A stretch of 64,000 nucleotides of DNA from JAPLJC01 sp052326585 (GTDB lineage Bacteria > Desulfobacterota > Desulfobaccia > Desulfobaccales > 0-14-0-80-60-11). The stretch lies in assembly GCA_052326585.1 (NCBI GenBank), contig JBKQLU010000063.1:14870-78869 (forward strand). The letters are read 5' to 3'. The notes under the pieces were generated by a model, which was not told where the DNA came from, searched no databases, and worked only from the letters and a program-made list of their open reading frames with translations. The position numbers and the translations under genes are program-made. Of this stretch, positions 17,676 through 26,722 are shown in pieces. Position 1 is the stretch's first letter. Each line of letters begins with the position of its first letter.

Positions 17676-18971
17676 CTGCCTTTTATCGATGACCCGTTTG
17701 GCCTTGCCCTCACTGCGGGGGATGCTCTGCGGCTCCACCAGCTTGACCTTGACCGAGACGGTAAAGTAATCCTTGATCTTCTTCTGGATGTCCTGGGCCA
17801 GGGCCTGCAACTGCTTGACCTGGTCGGAGAAGGTGGCTTCATCCACCTCCACCTGGACCTCCAGGGTGTCCAATTGGCCTTGCCGGTCCACGATGAGCTG
17901 GTAATGGGGCGCCAACCCCGGGGTCTCCATGAGTACCGATTCGATCTGGGAGGGGAAGACGTTGACCCCCCGGATGATGAGCATATCGTCGGAGCGTCCC
18001 TGAAAACGGCTGATGCGGGCGATGGTGCGGCCGCATTTGCAGGGGGCGTAGCTCAGGGAGGTGACGTCCCGGGTGCGATAGCGCAGCAGCGGGAAAGCCT
18101 CTTTGGTGAGGGTGGTGATGACCAGCTCCCCGGTCTCTCCGGCGGGTTCCGTTGCCAGGGTGGCCGGATCGATGATCTCCGGGAGGAAATGGTCTTCAAA
18201 GATGTGCAGGCCGCTCTTGGCCTCGACGCACTCGATGGCCACCCCCGGACCGAGGATCTCGGACAGGCCATAGATGTCCAGTGCATCGAGGTGGAGGCGC
18301 TTCTCGATCTCCTGGCGCATACCTTCGGTCCAGGGCTCGGCCCCGAATATGCCTATCCTGAGCCTGGTCTTGGCAAAGTCCACTCCCATATCCCGGCCCA
18401 CCTCCGCCAGATAGAGGGCAAAGGAGGGGGTGCAGCAGATGACGGTGGGGCCGAAATCCTGGATGAGCATGATCTGGCGCCGGGTCTGGCCGCCGGAGAC
18501 CGGGATGACCGCGGCTCCCAGCCGCTCGGCGCCATAGTGGGCCCCCAGCCCCCCGGTGAACAGGCCGTAGCCGTAAGCATTATGAATAATGTCTCCCCGG
18601 TGGGCCCCCGTGGCCGCCAGAGTTCGGGCCATCAGCTCCGACCAGGTCTCCAGGTCCCGTTGGGTGTAAGCCACCGGGGTGGGTTTGCCGGTGGTGCCGG
18701 AGGAGGCGTGAATCCGCACCACCTGCATCATGGGCGCCGCGAACATGCCGAAGGGGTAATTGTCCCGCAGGTCCTGCTTGGTGGTGAAGGGGAGCACCTT
18801 GAGGTCGGCCAGGGTGCGGATATGTTCCGGTTTTACTCCCATCTCGTCCATGCGCCGGCGGTAGAAGTCCACCAGATGGTAGACCCGCTCCACCACGGCC
18901 TGCAGGCGTTTAAGCTGCAGGGCCTCCAGGGTCTCCCGGGGCATGGTTTCGTTTTGCACGTCTCGGATCAT
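17673..18971 (-). CDS. paaK: Phenylacetate-CoA ligase
   Basis: A 432-residue adenylate-forming ligase of the PaaK family. It activates phenylacetate or a related aryl acid as the CoA thioester using ATP in the cytoplasm. The P-loop SSGTTGKP is intact (residues 90-97), with YGLSEILGPG, GELVITTL and a PCKCGRT Cys segment. GRSDDMLIIRGVNVFP is followed by the C-terminal ACT-like domain. It is first in the minus-strand run paaK, ACT, livK, livH, livM, livG, livF, which fits oxidative breakdown of phenylalanine-type amino acids through aryl-pyruvate and aryl-acetate. No indolepyruvate oxidoreductase gene lies in the window. Confidence 0.92.
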   Translation of the reverse strand: MIRDVQNETMPRETLEALQLKRLQAVVERVYHLVDFYRRRMDEMGVKPEHIRTLADLKVLPFTTKQDLRDNYPFGMFAAPMMQVVRIHASSGTTGKPTPVAYTQRDLETWSELMARTLAATGAHRGDIIHNAYGYGLFTGGLGAHYGAERLGAAVIPVSGGQTRRQIMLIQDFGPTVICCTPSFALYLAEVGRDMGVDFAKTRLRIGIFGAEPWTEGMRQEIEKRLHLDALDIYGLSEILGPGVAIECVEAKSGLHIFEDHFLPEIIDPATLATEPAGETGELVITTLTKEAFPLLRYRTRDVTSLSYAPCKCGRTIARISRFQGRSDDMLIIRGVNVFPSQIESVLMETPGLAPHYQLIVDRQGQLDTLEVQVEVDEATFSDQVKQLQALAQDIQKKIKDYFTVSVKVKLVEPQSIPRSEGKAKRVIDKRQ

Positions 18972-19429
18972 CGGGTCCTCTTACACCTCCCTAACGGGCA
19001 TTTTTTGACCATAACACAAAACCCCGGCGGGATAAAGCCGCTTCCCCGCAAAAAGACGGGGACTGGCCACTGCATACTCGTTAATTCCGGGTGGAGGGGC
19101 TGGCGGCCGGCTAAACCCGGATAGGTTGGTCCGATAAGCAAACTCTGATTTTTCTTTAGAGCGTCGGGCTGGTTTTGGAAAAAATAACCTGAACAAAACA
19201 GAAATCTAACACGCAATTTATAACTTATTCCTGTTCGGAGGCCGGGTCCCTGCTTCGAGGTGGGGTCCAGTCTCAGCAAATTTTCCAGGCACAAATTCTT
19301 ATCAAAATAAATTTTTCCCCCGGCGGCTCCCAATATTGGGCAAGAGCCCAGTCCATCACTTTCCCAAACCCTGGCGGCGAAGGGGCCGGTAAGAAACAGT
19401 TCAATCTCTTCTCACCTAAGGAGACATCC
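18972..19429. other. Intergenic region between paaK and the pst operon
   Basis: These 458 bases separate the divergent paaK and pst units and hold their promoters. No gene is supported. A CCAATATTGG palindrome lies near 19331. No convincing Pho box was found by eye. The pstS start has a clear TAAGGAG site just upstream. Confidence 0.5.
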
Positions 19430-20479
19430 ATGCAGAAAAATTATCGAGGCGCTTTAGGCTTTCTTCTTACCCTGGTGGCCTTAGGCCTGGTCGTGGCGTT
19501 TGCCGCAGCCAGCGCTTTCGCTGACCAGACCCGGATAGTGGGATCAGGGGCCACTTTCCCGTTTCCGCTCTATAGCACCTGGTTCAAGGATTACAACACG
19601 CTGCACCCTGACATCCTGGTGGATTACCAGGGCAAAGGGAGCGGCGCCGGGATCAAGGATTTCATCAACCACACGGTCGATTTTGCCGCCAGCGACGCGG
19701 CCATGACTGACGCCGAGATGGCGGAGGTGAAAGAAGGCGTGCAGTTGCTGCCCATGACCGCGGGGACGATCGTGTTGGGCTACAATCTGCCCGGCAACCC
19801 CCAAGGCTTGAAGCTGAGCCGGGAGGTGTATCCCAAGATTTTCCTGGCCGAGATCAAGAATTGGAATGACCCGCTCATAGCCAAAGACAATCCGAACCTC
19901 AAGCTTCCCGACCTGCCCATCACCGTGGTGCGCCGGGCTGACGCCAGCGGCACCAATTTCGTTTTTACCAAGCACTTAAGCGCCATCAGCGAGGCTTGGG
20001 CCAAGGGCCCCGGGTTCGGCACCACGGTGGTCTGGCCCGGCAGCGACAAGATCGTGGCGGCCCCCAAGAATGACGGAGTGACGGCAACGATCAAACAGAC
20101 CCCTGGCGCCATCGGCTATGTCGAATACGGCTATGCCCTGCTGACCAAGATGAATATGGCGGAGCTGCAGAATAAAGCCGGCAAATTTGTGGCGCCTACC
20201 GAACAGAGCGGCGCCGAAGCCCTGTCGCATGCCGTCTTACCTGAGGACATGCGGGTGTGGCTCTCCGACCCGGAAGGTGACGGTTCCTACCCTATCGCCA
20301 CCTTCACCTGGATGCTGTTCTACAAGAAATACGATGATGCCAATAAGCTCAAAGCCATCCATGACATCATTAATTACGGTCTCAGCGATGGCCAAAAGAG
20401 CGCCGGCAAAATGGGCTATATTCCCTTGCCGCCCGACGTGGTGGCAAAGGTCCAAAAGGCGGCTGAAAGCATTAAGTGA
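19430..20479 (+). CDS. pstS: Phosphate ABC transporter substrate-binding protein PstS (Sec-exported)
   Basis: A 349-residue periplasmic phosphate-binding protein. The N-terminal signal peptide ends near SAFA/DQ (residue about 32). The phosphate-site motif IVGSGATFPFPLYSTW follows immediately, then DYQGKGSGAGIKDF, DFAASDAAM and the RADASGTNFVFTKHL segment. The overall plan is that of PstS. It starts the operon pstS-pstC-pstA-pstB-pstS2. A TAAGGAG site precedes the ATG. Confidence 0.95.
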   Translation: MQKNYRGALGFLLTLVALGLVVAFAAASAFADQTRIVGSGATFPFPLYSTWFKDYNTLHPDILVDYQGKGSGAGIKDFINHTVDFAASDAAMTDAEMAEVKEGVQLLPMTAGTIVLGYNLPGNPQGLKLSREVYPKIFLAEIKNWNDPLIAKDNPNLKLPDLPITVVRRADASGTNFVFTKHLSAISEAWAKGPGFGTTVVWPGSDKIVAAPKNDGVTATIKQTPGAIGYVEYGYALLTKMNMAELQNKAGKFVAPTEQSGAEALSHAVLPEDMRVWLSDPEGDGSYPIATFTWMLFYKKYDDANKLKAIHDIINYGLSDGQKSAGKMGYIPLPPDVVAKVQKAAESIK

Positions 20480-20634
20480 CCAGGCCGCGGCATCTCGCAC
20501 CAGCCGAAGGGGGCGAACCCTGCGGATGAGGCAGGGTTTCTGGCCCCTTCCGGCCGGGGAGGCTGCTGCCGCAGTTGCGGGGCCGGCATTGGGGTTGGGG
20601 AAGGCCCCCGGCCATTCTCAGTGGAGGTAGCTTG

Positions 20635-21606
20635 ATGGCGAAGAGACAATTAGTGCGGGTGGTCGTTTCAGGCGACAGGATATCGTCTGCCCCGACAAAG
20701 AGTGAAGAAATATGGGATACGGGCTTCCATTTTCTTACCCGTGCCTGTACGTGGCTGGTGATCCTTTTGTTATTTTTCATTCTCGTGCAGATCGGACGCC
20801 AGGCCCTGCCCGCCATGAGCCATTATGGAGTGAAATTTCTCACCGACCAATCCTGGGACGTCCACCAGGGGAAGTTCGGCGTCCTGCCACAGATTTGGGG
20901 AACGCTCTACAGTTCCTTCCTGGCGCTGGTCATCGGCGGTTTTCTCGGCGTTACCGTCGCCATCTTTCTGACTCAGGACTTTATGCCGCACGGCCTGCAA
21001 TTGGTCTTCAAGAGCATCATAGAGCTCCTGGCCGCGATTCCCAGCGTGGTCTATGGCCTGTGGGGGATTTTCGTGCTGATTCCCCTCATCCGGCCTTATT
21101 GTGAGTGGTTCCACGACAAAGCCAGTTGGATACCGTTTTTCGGCACCTCGCTGGCGGGACCGGGGATGCTGCCGGCTGCACTGGTTCTGGCAATTATGAT
21201 TCTGCCGACGGTGGCCGCCATCTCCCAGGATTCGCTTTTGGCCATACCCTATAAGGTCAAGGAAGCGGCGTACGGCATCGGCGCCACCCGCTGGGAAGCC
21301 ATCCTCAAGGTCATGCTGCCCACTGCTTCCCATGGAATTTTCGGAGGCCTGGTCCTGGGTCTCGGCCGGGCCTTGGGGGAGACTATGGCCCTGGCCATGC
21401 TGGTGGGCAACTCGAATCAGATAACCCTGTCCCTGTTTTCACCCGCCAATACCCTGGCAGCCTTATTAGCCTTGAACTTTCCCGAAGCCGGCACCATTGA
21501 GACGCACGCATTGATGTTTGCCGCGGTGGTCCTCCTCCTTATCACTCTAATCGTCAATATGGTGGGACAGGCCATTATTACCCTGACCAGCCAACAGCGG
21601 AGTTAA
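20635..21606 (+). CDS. pstC: Phosphate ABC transporter permease PstC
   Basis: A 323-residue inner-membrane permease with six or so membrane segments and the MetI-like coupling loop (AAYGIGATRWEAILKVMLP). PstC features include the GVLPQIWGTLYSS and AAIPSVVYGLWGIFVLIP segments. The start chosen is the ATG after a GGAGG site; an upstream in-frame start 60 bases earlier would add a poorly conserved Arg/Gly-rich stretch. Lies 155 bases after pstS, and pstA follows at once. Confidence 0.93.
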   Translation: MAKRQLVRVVVSGDRISSAPTKSEEIWDTGFHFLTRACTWLVILLLFFILVQIGRQALPAMSHYGVKFLTDQSWDVHQGKFGVLPQIWGTLYSSFLALVIGGFLGVTVAIFLTQDFMPHGLQLVFKSIIELLAAIPSVVYGLWGIFVLIPLIRPYCEWFHDKASWIPFFGTSLAGPGMLPAALVLAIMILPTVAAISQDSLLAIPYKVKEAAYGIGATRWEAILKVMLPTASHGIFGGLVLGLGRALGETMALAMLVGNSNQITLSLFSPANTLAALLALNFPEAGTIETHALMFAAVVLLLITLIVNMVGQAIITLTSQQRS

Positions 21607-21610
21607 GCAC

Positions 21611-22591
21611 ATGAGCCAGACCCAATTGGCCCCCGCGGCGCCTGCGGAAGAGGCTCCGCCGAATTTAGAGCGATCACTTTGGGAGCGGCGCTCCCTGATC
21701 AGCGGCAGTCTGAGTTTGGCTACCTGGATTATGGCGATCATTGCCTGTTTTCCTCTCTTTTCCGTGCTGATCATGCTGATTATCCGGGGCAGCCGCAGAC
21801 TCTCCTGGCAACTCTTCACTCAATTGCCGCCCACCGCCTTCGATGTCGGCGGCGGCTTCGGCAACGCCATCCTGGGAACCGTGGTCATGGTGGGCATCGG
21901 CATGCTGGTGAGCGTGCCCATCGGCATCTTATCCGCGGTTTTCCTGGCTGAGTTCTCCCCGGACAGCAGGGTCTCTCAGATAGCCAGGTTTTGCATCAAG
22001 ACTTTAACGGGGCTGCCCTCCATCCTGGCGGGGGTTTTCGCCTATGCCGCGGTGGTCCTGGTGACCGGCACCTATTCGGCCCCGGCCGGGGGGATTGCCC
22101 TGTCGCTGCTCATGATACCCACGGTGATTTTGACCGCGGAAGAAGCCATGAAAATGGTGCCGCGCATCATGAAAGACGCCGCCCACGGCATGGGGTGCAC
22201 GCACAGCCAGGTGGTCTCCAAGGTGATCATTCCCACTGCCATGCCGGGAATCATCACCGGCGTGATGCTGGCGGTAGCCCGGGCTGCCGGGGAGACCGCG
22301 CCGCTGTTGTTTACCGCCCTCTTCAGCGAATATTGGCTCTTTCAAGGCGGCAAGATCAGTCTGATGAAGCCCACGGCCTCGTTGGCGGTGTTGATTTATA
22401 ACTTCTCCGGCATGCCCTATGAGAACCAGATTGAACTGGCCTGGGCCGCGTCCCTGGTCCTGGTCTTTCTGGTCCTCATCCTGAACCTGGTAAGCCGGGC
22501 CATAGGCCAACGGCAGAATTACATCGTGACGATGCTGCTGGTGGTCAGAAAGATGATAGTCAAGGACAAGGCCAAAGGAGAGACCCAATGA
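21611..22591 (+). CDS. pstA: Phosphate ABC transporter permease PstA
   Basis: A 326-residue inner-membrane permease. The coupling loop AAHGMGCTHSQVVSKVIIPTAMPG and the PstA segments FCIKTLTGLPSILAGVFAYA and VARAAGETAPLLFTALF are clear. It begins 4 bases after pstC and ends overlapping the pstB start by 4 bases, so the unit is tightly coupled. It forms the phosphate channel with PstC. Confidence 0.94.
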   Translation: MSQTQLAPAAPAEEAPPNLERSLWERRSLISGSLSLATWIMAIIACFPLFSVLIMLIIRGSRRLSWQLFTQLPPTAFDVGGGFGNAILGTVVMVGIGMLVSVPIGILSAVFLAEFSPDSRVSQIARFCIKTLTGLPSILAGVFAYAAVVLVTGTYSAPAGGIALSLLMIPTVILTAEEAMKMVPRIMKDAAHGMGCTHSQVVSKVIIPTAMPGIITGVMLAVARAAGETAPLLFTALFSEYWLFQGGKISLMKPTASLAVLIYNFSGMPYENQIELAWAASLVLVFLVLILNLVSRAIGQRQNYIVTMLLVVRKMIVKDKAKGETQ

Positions 22592-23421
22592 AGGTGCCCA
22601 TAGAGGCAGAAATTAACGATGGAGCTGCTTCTCCGGATGCCGCGGCAGCCGCAGTGGCGATCCAGTGTAAGATTAACGAGCTGTACTACGGGGATTTTTT
22701 GGCGGTCCGGGACAGCCATGTCAATATCAACCAAAAAAGGATCACCGGTTTTATCGGCCCTTCCGGCTGCGGCAAAAGCACCGTCTTACGGTGCATCAAC
22801 CGGATGAACGACCTGATCCGGTCATTTAAATTCACGGGCGAGCTTCTGTTTTACGGCATAGATATCTATGCCCCCAAGATTGATCCCGTCACGGTGCGCC
22901 GCCACATCGGCATGGTGTTCCAGCAGCCCAATCCCTTCTTCATGAGCATTTACGATAATGTGGCCTTTGGCTTGCGTCTGAACCGGTTCAAAGGGGTTAT
23001 GGAGGAGAAGGTGGAACATGCCTTGACCCGGGCCGGACTATGGCACGAAGTCAAAGACAAGCTCAGGAATAACGGTTTATCGCTTTCGGGCGGGCAGCAG
23101 CAAAGGCTCTGCATTGCCCGGGCCATTGCCACTGAACCCCCGGTGCTGCTCATGGATGAGCCCTGCTCCGCCCTCGATCCCATCGCCACCCGCATCATCG
23201 AGGAGCTGATGCTCGAGCTCAAGGAAAAATATACCATTGCCATTGTTACCCATAATATGCAGCAAGCTACCCGGGTGGCGGACGAGACCGCCTTCTTTTC
23301 CGTGGACATCTCCCAGGGGGGGCGGACCGGTTACCTGGTGGAATTTGGGCCTACCGCCCAGGTTTTTGAGAACCCGAGAGAGGAATTAACCAAGAAGTAC
23401 ATCAGCGGGCAATTCAGCTAG
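22588..23421 (+). CDS. pstB: Phosphate ABC transporter ATP-binding protein PstB
   Basis: A 277-residue ABC ATPase with Walker A GPSGCGKST, signature LSGGQQQR, Walker B VLLMDEPCSALDP, and the PstB-type RCINRMNDLI segment and IVTHNMQQA switch. It has an N-terminal extension of about 30 residues before the usual start of homology. It powers PstCA. phoU, often next to pstB, is not present in the window. Confidence 0.95.
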   Translation: MKVPIEAEINDGAASPDAAAAAVAIQCKINELYYGDFLAVRDSHVNINQKRITGFIGPSGCGKSTVLRCINRMNDLIRSFKFTGELLFYGIDIYAPKIDPVTVRRHIGMVFQQPNPFFMSIYDNVAFGLRLNRFKGVMEEKVEHALTRAGLWHEVKDKLRNNGLSLSGGQQQRLCIARAIATEPPVLLMDEPCSALDPIATRIIEELMLELKEKYTIAIVTHNMQQATRVADETAFFSVDISQGGRTGYLVEFGPTAQVFENPREELTKKYISGQFS

Positions 23422-23438
23422 ACTGCGGGGTGCATCCC

Positions 23439-24491
23439 ATGATCGCCAACCGTTGGACCGCGGCCCTGATGGTCGTCTTGGTATCCGGGCTGCTGGCCTC
23501 CTGCCAGCGCCAGGTTAAAGAGGCCGAATCGCCGAAAATCAAAATCTCCGGGGCTGGGGCAACCTTTCCGGCCCCGCTCTATAAGATCTGGATCGAGACA
23601 TATCAAAAAGCCCACAAAGATGTGGCGATCAGCTATGACGCGGTGGGAAGCGGTGAAGGCATCAAGCGCTTTCAGAATCAAGAAGTAGACTTCGGGGCCA
23701 GTGATGCCGCCATGAGCGATGAGCAGATGGATAAGGTCGCCCGGGGCGTAAAACTGATTCCCGCCACCGCCGGCACCATCGTACTGCTTTATAACCTGAA
23801 AGGCCTGGCGGGTCCCTTGAAGCTGCCGCGGGAAGTCTATGTGGACATCTTCTCGGGAAAGATAAAGATGTGGAACGATCCCCGCATCACTCAGGCCAAT
23901 CCTGGCCTGAACCTGCCGGCCAATGCCATCATCCTGGTCACCCGGCTGGATAGCAGCGGCACCACCTTTGCGTTCACCAACCACCTGAGCGCCATCAGCC
24001 CGACCTGGCGCGATCAGGGGCCAGGGGTCGGCACCTATGTCCAATGGCCGGTAAATTCCATGACGGCAAAGGGAAACGAAGGCGTGGCAGGCCGTATCAA
24101 GCTCACCGATGGCGCTATCGGCTATGTGGAATACGGTTATGCCCAGCGCGCCGGCCTGCCTATGGCCTGGCTGGAGAACAAAGCCGGGAACTTTATCGAG
24201 CCCACTCTGGATAGTGGCCGGGATACCTTAGTGAATACGCAACAAGACATGCCTGCCAATTTGCGCATGTTTTCCCCGGATCCACCCGGGAAAAGCTCTT
24301 ACCCCCTGGTGACCTATAGCTGGATTCTGCTTTACGGCAGTTATCCGGATACAGAAAAAGGCGCCGTGGTCAAAGACTTTGTTAAATGGGGCATTACCGA
24401 CGGACAGAGTTATGCCGAATCTTTAGGCTATTGCCCCTTGCCGGATTTTATCAGGGGGCTGGCGACCAAGGCCATTGCAGAGACCAAGTAG
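23439..24491 (+). CDS. pstS: Second phosphate-binding protein PstS, lipoprotein type
   Basis: A 350-residue PstS paralog. The signal peptide ends in a lipobox (GLLASC), so this copy is probably anchored to a membrane while the first is soluble. The phosphate-site motif ISGAGATFPAPLY, the DFGASDAAMS segment and the LDSSGTTFAFTNHL segment are intact. It starts 17 bases after pstB in the same operon; a GTG three codons upstream is an alternative start. Two binding proteins with one permease could differ in affinity or in placement. Confidence 0.92.
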   Translation: MIANRWTAALMVVLVSGLLASCQRQVKEAESPKIKISGAGATFPAPLYKIWIETYQKAHKDVAISYDAVGSGEGIKRFQNQEVDFGASDAAMSDEQMDKVARGVKLIPATAGTIVLLYNLKGLAGPLKLPREVYVDIFSGKIKMWNDPRITQANPGLNLPANAIILVTRLDSSGTTFAFTNHLSAISPTWRDQGPGVGTYVQWPVNSMTAKGNEGVAGRIKLTDGAIGYVEYGYAQRAGLPMAWLENKAGNFIEPTLDSGRDTLVNTQQDMPANLRMFSPDPPGKSSYPLVTYSWILLYGSYPDTEKGAVVKDFVKWGITDGQSYAESLGYCPLPDFIRGLATKAIAETK

Positions 24492-24495
24492 AGGT

Positions 24496-24526
24496 AGAGG
24501 GCGCCCGATCCCGGAAAGCGCCCTCT
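24496..24526 (+). terminator. Stem-loop after the pst operon
   Basis: A 9-bp perfect inverted repeat (AGAGGGCGC 24496-24504, GCGCCCTCT 24518-24526) with a 13-base loop lies 5 bases after the second pstS stop. No T-run follows, so it may be an attenuating or mRNA-stabilising hairpin rather than a simple intrinsic terminator. Confidence 0.55.
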
Positions 24527-24703
24527 CCAGGCAACCAAAAGGGCTGCGCCCACCGCCTCGGTCATTATTTTTGCAGTCTCTTCTGGTTCCCGCCGGGATC
24601 GGCAAGTGGCTGTTTTCTATTATAAGTCTCCTTACCTTCTCATCGCCCACCTTGCTTTGGCGTATCATATGCTTATCCAATAATTAAGGAGGCAAAAACT
24701 GCT

Positions 24704-26722
24704 ATGCGCCCTGGTCAGTATGTGCAAAAAACGGTTTCTTCCCTCTTATTGGCGGTGCTGGCGATTTGCGGCGCTCACCTGTGGATGGCCTTAAGCGCCA
24801 GCGCCGGCTCCCTGCCGGTAAAAGATCCCTCCCAGGAAGGGTTGAAATCCGTTAGCGGTGGTATCCGGAACCTCATCGACATCGGCCAGATCTATGCCGC
24901 CGTCAAAGATGGCGACGACCGGGGCTTGCTCCTGGACCTCACCGGGATTACCACCCTGTTGGATGGCAGCCCGGTCGATCCGGGAAAAATCTATGGGGCC
25001 ATTTATGTGGGGCCATATCCCATGGAGAGCAGGTCTTCCGATTACGATATGAAGCGCTTCCGCCAGAAGTCCGCCATCCAGGGTGGCAAGGGCAGGCTGG
25101 AGTTGGCCAGTCTCCTTAAACCCGGTGAAAACAGCGAAGGCTGGACCGATGCTGGCGTGGTGGCCCTGCGGGTGGCTCTTGTCCTGGAGACGGCTGGCCC
25201 GGACCGGCAACTGGGCGTATATGACACCTTCGTGAGATTCAAAAAAATCGGCAATACCTTCAGCAAGCGGCCTGTGATCAGTGAAGGGCCGCTGGTGAAC
25301 CTCGTCCGGAGCGATGACTACGGCAACATCGTGATCTCCTTTAAAACCTGGGAAGAGGTGGCGGGCAAGGTGCTCTTGGCAGGCGGCCGCGAATTTGCCG
25401 ACCCGGGGCCGACTCGCCGGCACGAGATCGCGGTCACCGGACTCAAACCCCAGCAGACTTACCGCTACCGGGTGGCGCTGGATGATTATCAAACCAGGTG
25501 GTACACCGTGCACACCGCACCCAGGCCGGGGGCAGGGCCTGTCAGCTTCGCCTTCATGGGGGACAGCCGGGAGGGAGTTGGGGGCGGCGAGCAGAATTTC
25601 ATGGGCCTCAATCTTGAAGCTATGAAGTACGCCATGCGCTTCGCCTACCGGCAAGGCGCGGATCTGGTGCTCATGGCCGGGGACCTGACCAACGGCTATA
25701 CTTCCAGCCAGGAGGATTACCAGACGGAACTATATGCCTGGAAACAGGCGGCGTCGGATTTCTGGCATGAGCGTCCGGTCTACGTGGGCATGGGCAACCA
25801 CGAATCCCTGCAGAAGAAATTTAGAGATGGGACCAAGGAAGACCTGGAAATGGACCGGTGGCCCTACGCCGAAGAAAGCGCCGAGGCGATTTTTGCCGCG
25901 GAATTTCTCAATCCGGAAAACGGTCCGGCCCCGGCCGATCCCCGGCGTCCTCCCTACCGCAGAAATGTCTATGCCTTCCAATATGGTCCGGTGCGGTTCA
26001 TCGCCTTTAACGACACCTATTGGATGAGCAACCCCTGGGAGGTTGCGAAGCGCTTTGGGGGCTCCCCGGAAGGCTATGTCATGGAAGACCAGTTTGACTG
26101 GATCAAGAGCGAGGTGGATCGGGCCGACAAGGACCCCACCGTGCAATACATCATTCTGTTCACCCATGAGCCGCTGTTACCCGATGGGGCCCACGTGAAG
26201 GATTCCATGTGGCACCAGGGCGACAACCAGGTCCGGGCCTATGTGGCCGACGGCGCCGGCGCGCCGGCTGCTGCAGGTCCTGGCGTCATCGAGATGCGCA
26301 ATAAGTTGATCAGGCTGGCCTGCCAGAGCCCCAAGGTGGCTGCCATGCTGGGATCCCACGAACACGCCTACCACCGGATTTTGGTAAATAATCAGGTGCC
26401 GCTGGGCGATCCGGCCCGGGATGGGCAGACCATTGCCCCAGAAAGCGCCTCGCCGCTCCCGGACCTTACCCATCCCACCTGGTTCATAACTTCCGGGGGG
26501 CTTGGTGCTCCCTACTACTCAGAAATGCCGGCTCCCTGGAATCTCTACTGGAAGAAACGGAGCGGCGCCGCCCGGCCGCCGGAGTTTGCCTTCTCCTCCC
26601 AGGAGAACCTGGCGGTTTTCAAGGCGGGCCGCAAAGGTATCTCCATGACGGTCTACAACGCCTCCGGGCAGGTGCTCGACCGGATCGACAACCTGATGGC
26701 GGTGCGGGAAGGGGTCCATTAG
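24704..26722 (+). CDS. Secreted metallophosphoesterase, purple-acid-phosphatase-like
   Basis: A 672-residue exported protein. Order: signal peptide (about 1-36); a 170-residue N-terminal region of no clear family; a fibronectin-like segment near 210-270 (ITGLKPQQTYRYRVAL-like) typical of the domain preceding the purple acid phosphatase fold; then a calcineurin-like catalytic domain. Metal motifs: GDSREG, GDLTNGY, GMGNHES, FTHEP and GSHEHAYHR in the expected order. It follows the pst operon by 212 bases on the same strand and probably releases phosphate from organic esters outside the cytoplasm. Separate promoter or readthrough cannot be decided. Confidence 0.87.
   Translation: MRPGQYVQKTVSSLLLAVLAICGAHLWMALSASAGSLPVKDPSQEGLKSVSGGIRNLIDIGQIYAAVKDGDDRGLLLDLTGITTLLDGSPVDPGKIYGAIYVGPYPMESRSSDYDMKRFRQKSAIQGGKGRLELASLLKPGENSEGWTDAGVVALRVALVLETAGPDRQLGVYDTFVRFKKIGNTFSKRPVISEGPLVNLVRSDDYGNIVISFKTWEEVAGKVLLAGGREFADPGPTRRHEIAVTGLKPQQTYRYRVALDDYQTRWYTVHTAPRPGAGPVSFAFMGDSREGVGGGEQNFMGLNLEAMKYAMRFAYRQGADLVLMAGDLTNGYTSSQEDYQTELYAWKQAASDFWHERPVYVGMGNHESLQKKFRDGTKEDLEMDRWPYAEESAEAIFAAEFLNPENGPAPADPRRPPYRRNVYAFQYGPVRFIAFNDTYWMSNPWEVAKRFGGSPEGYVMEDQFDWIKSEVDRADKDPTVQYIILFTHEPLLPDGAHVKDSMWHQGDNQVRAYVADGAGAPAAAGPGVIEMRNKLIRLACQSPKVAAMLGSHEHAYHRILVNNQVPLGDPARDGQTIAPESASPLPDLTHPTWFITSGGLGAPYYSEMPAPWNLYWKKRSGAARPPEFAFSSQENLAVFKAGRKGISMTVYNASGQVLDRIDNLMAVREGVH

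Noticed and set aside
17232..19124. A 630-codon plus-strand open frame opposite the ACT and paaK genes
   Set aside because: It lies antisense to two clear genes with conserved motifs; its length is a by-product of GC-rich codon use, and it has no family features.
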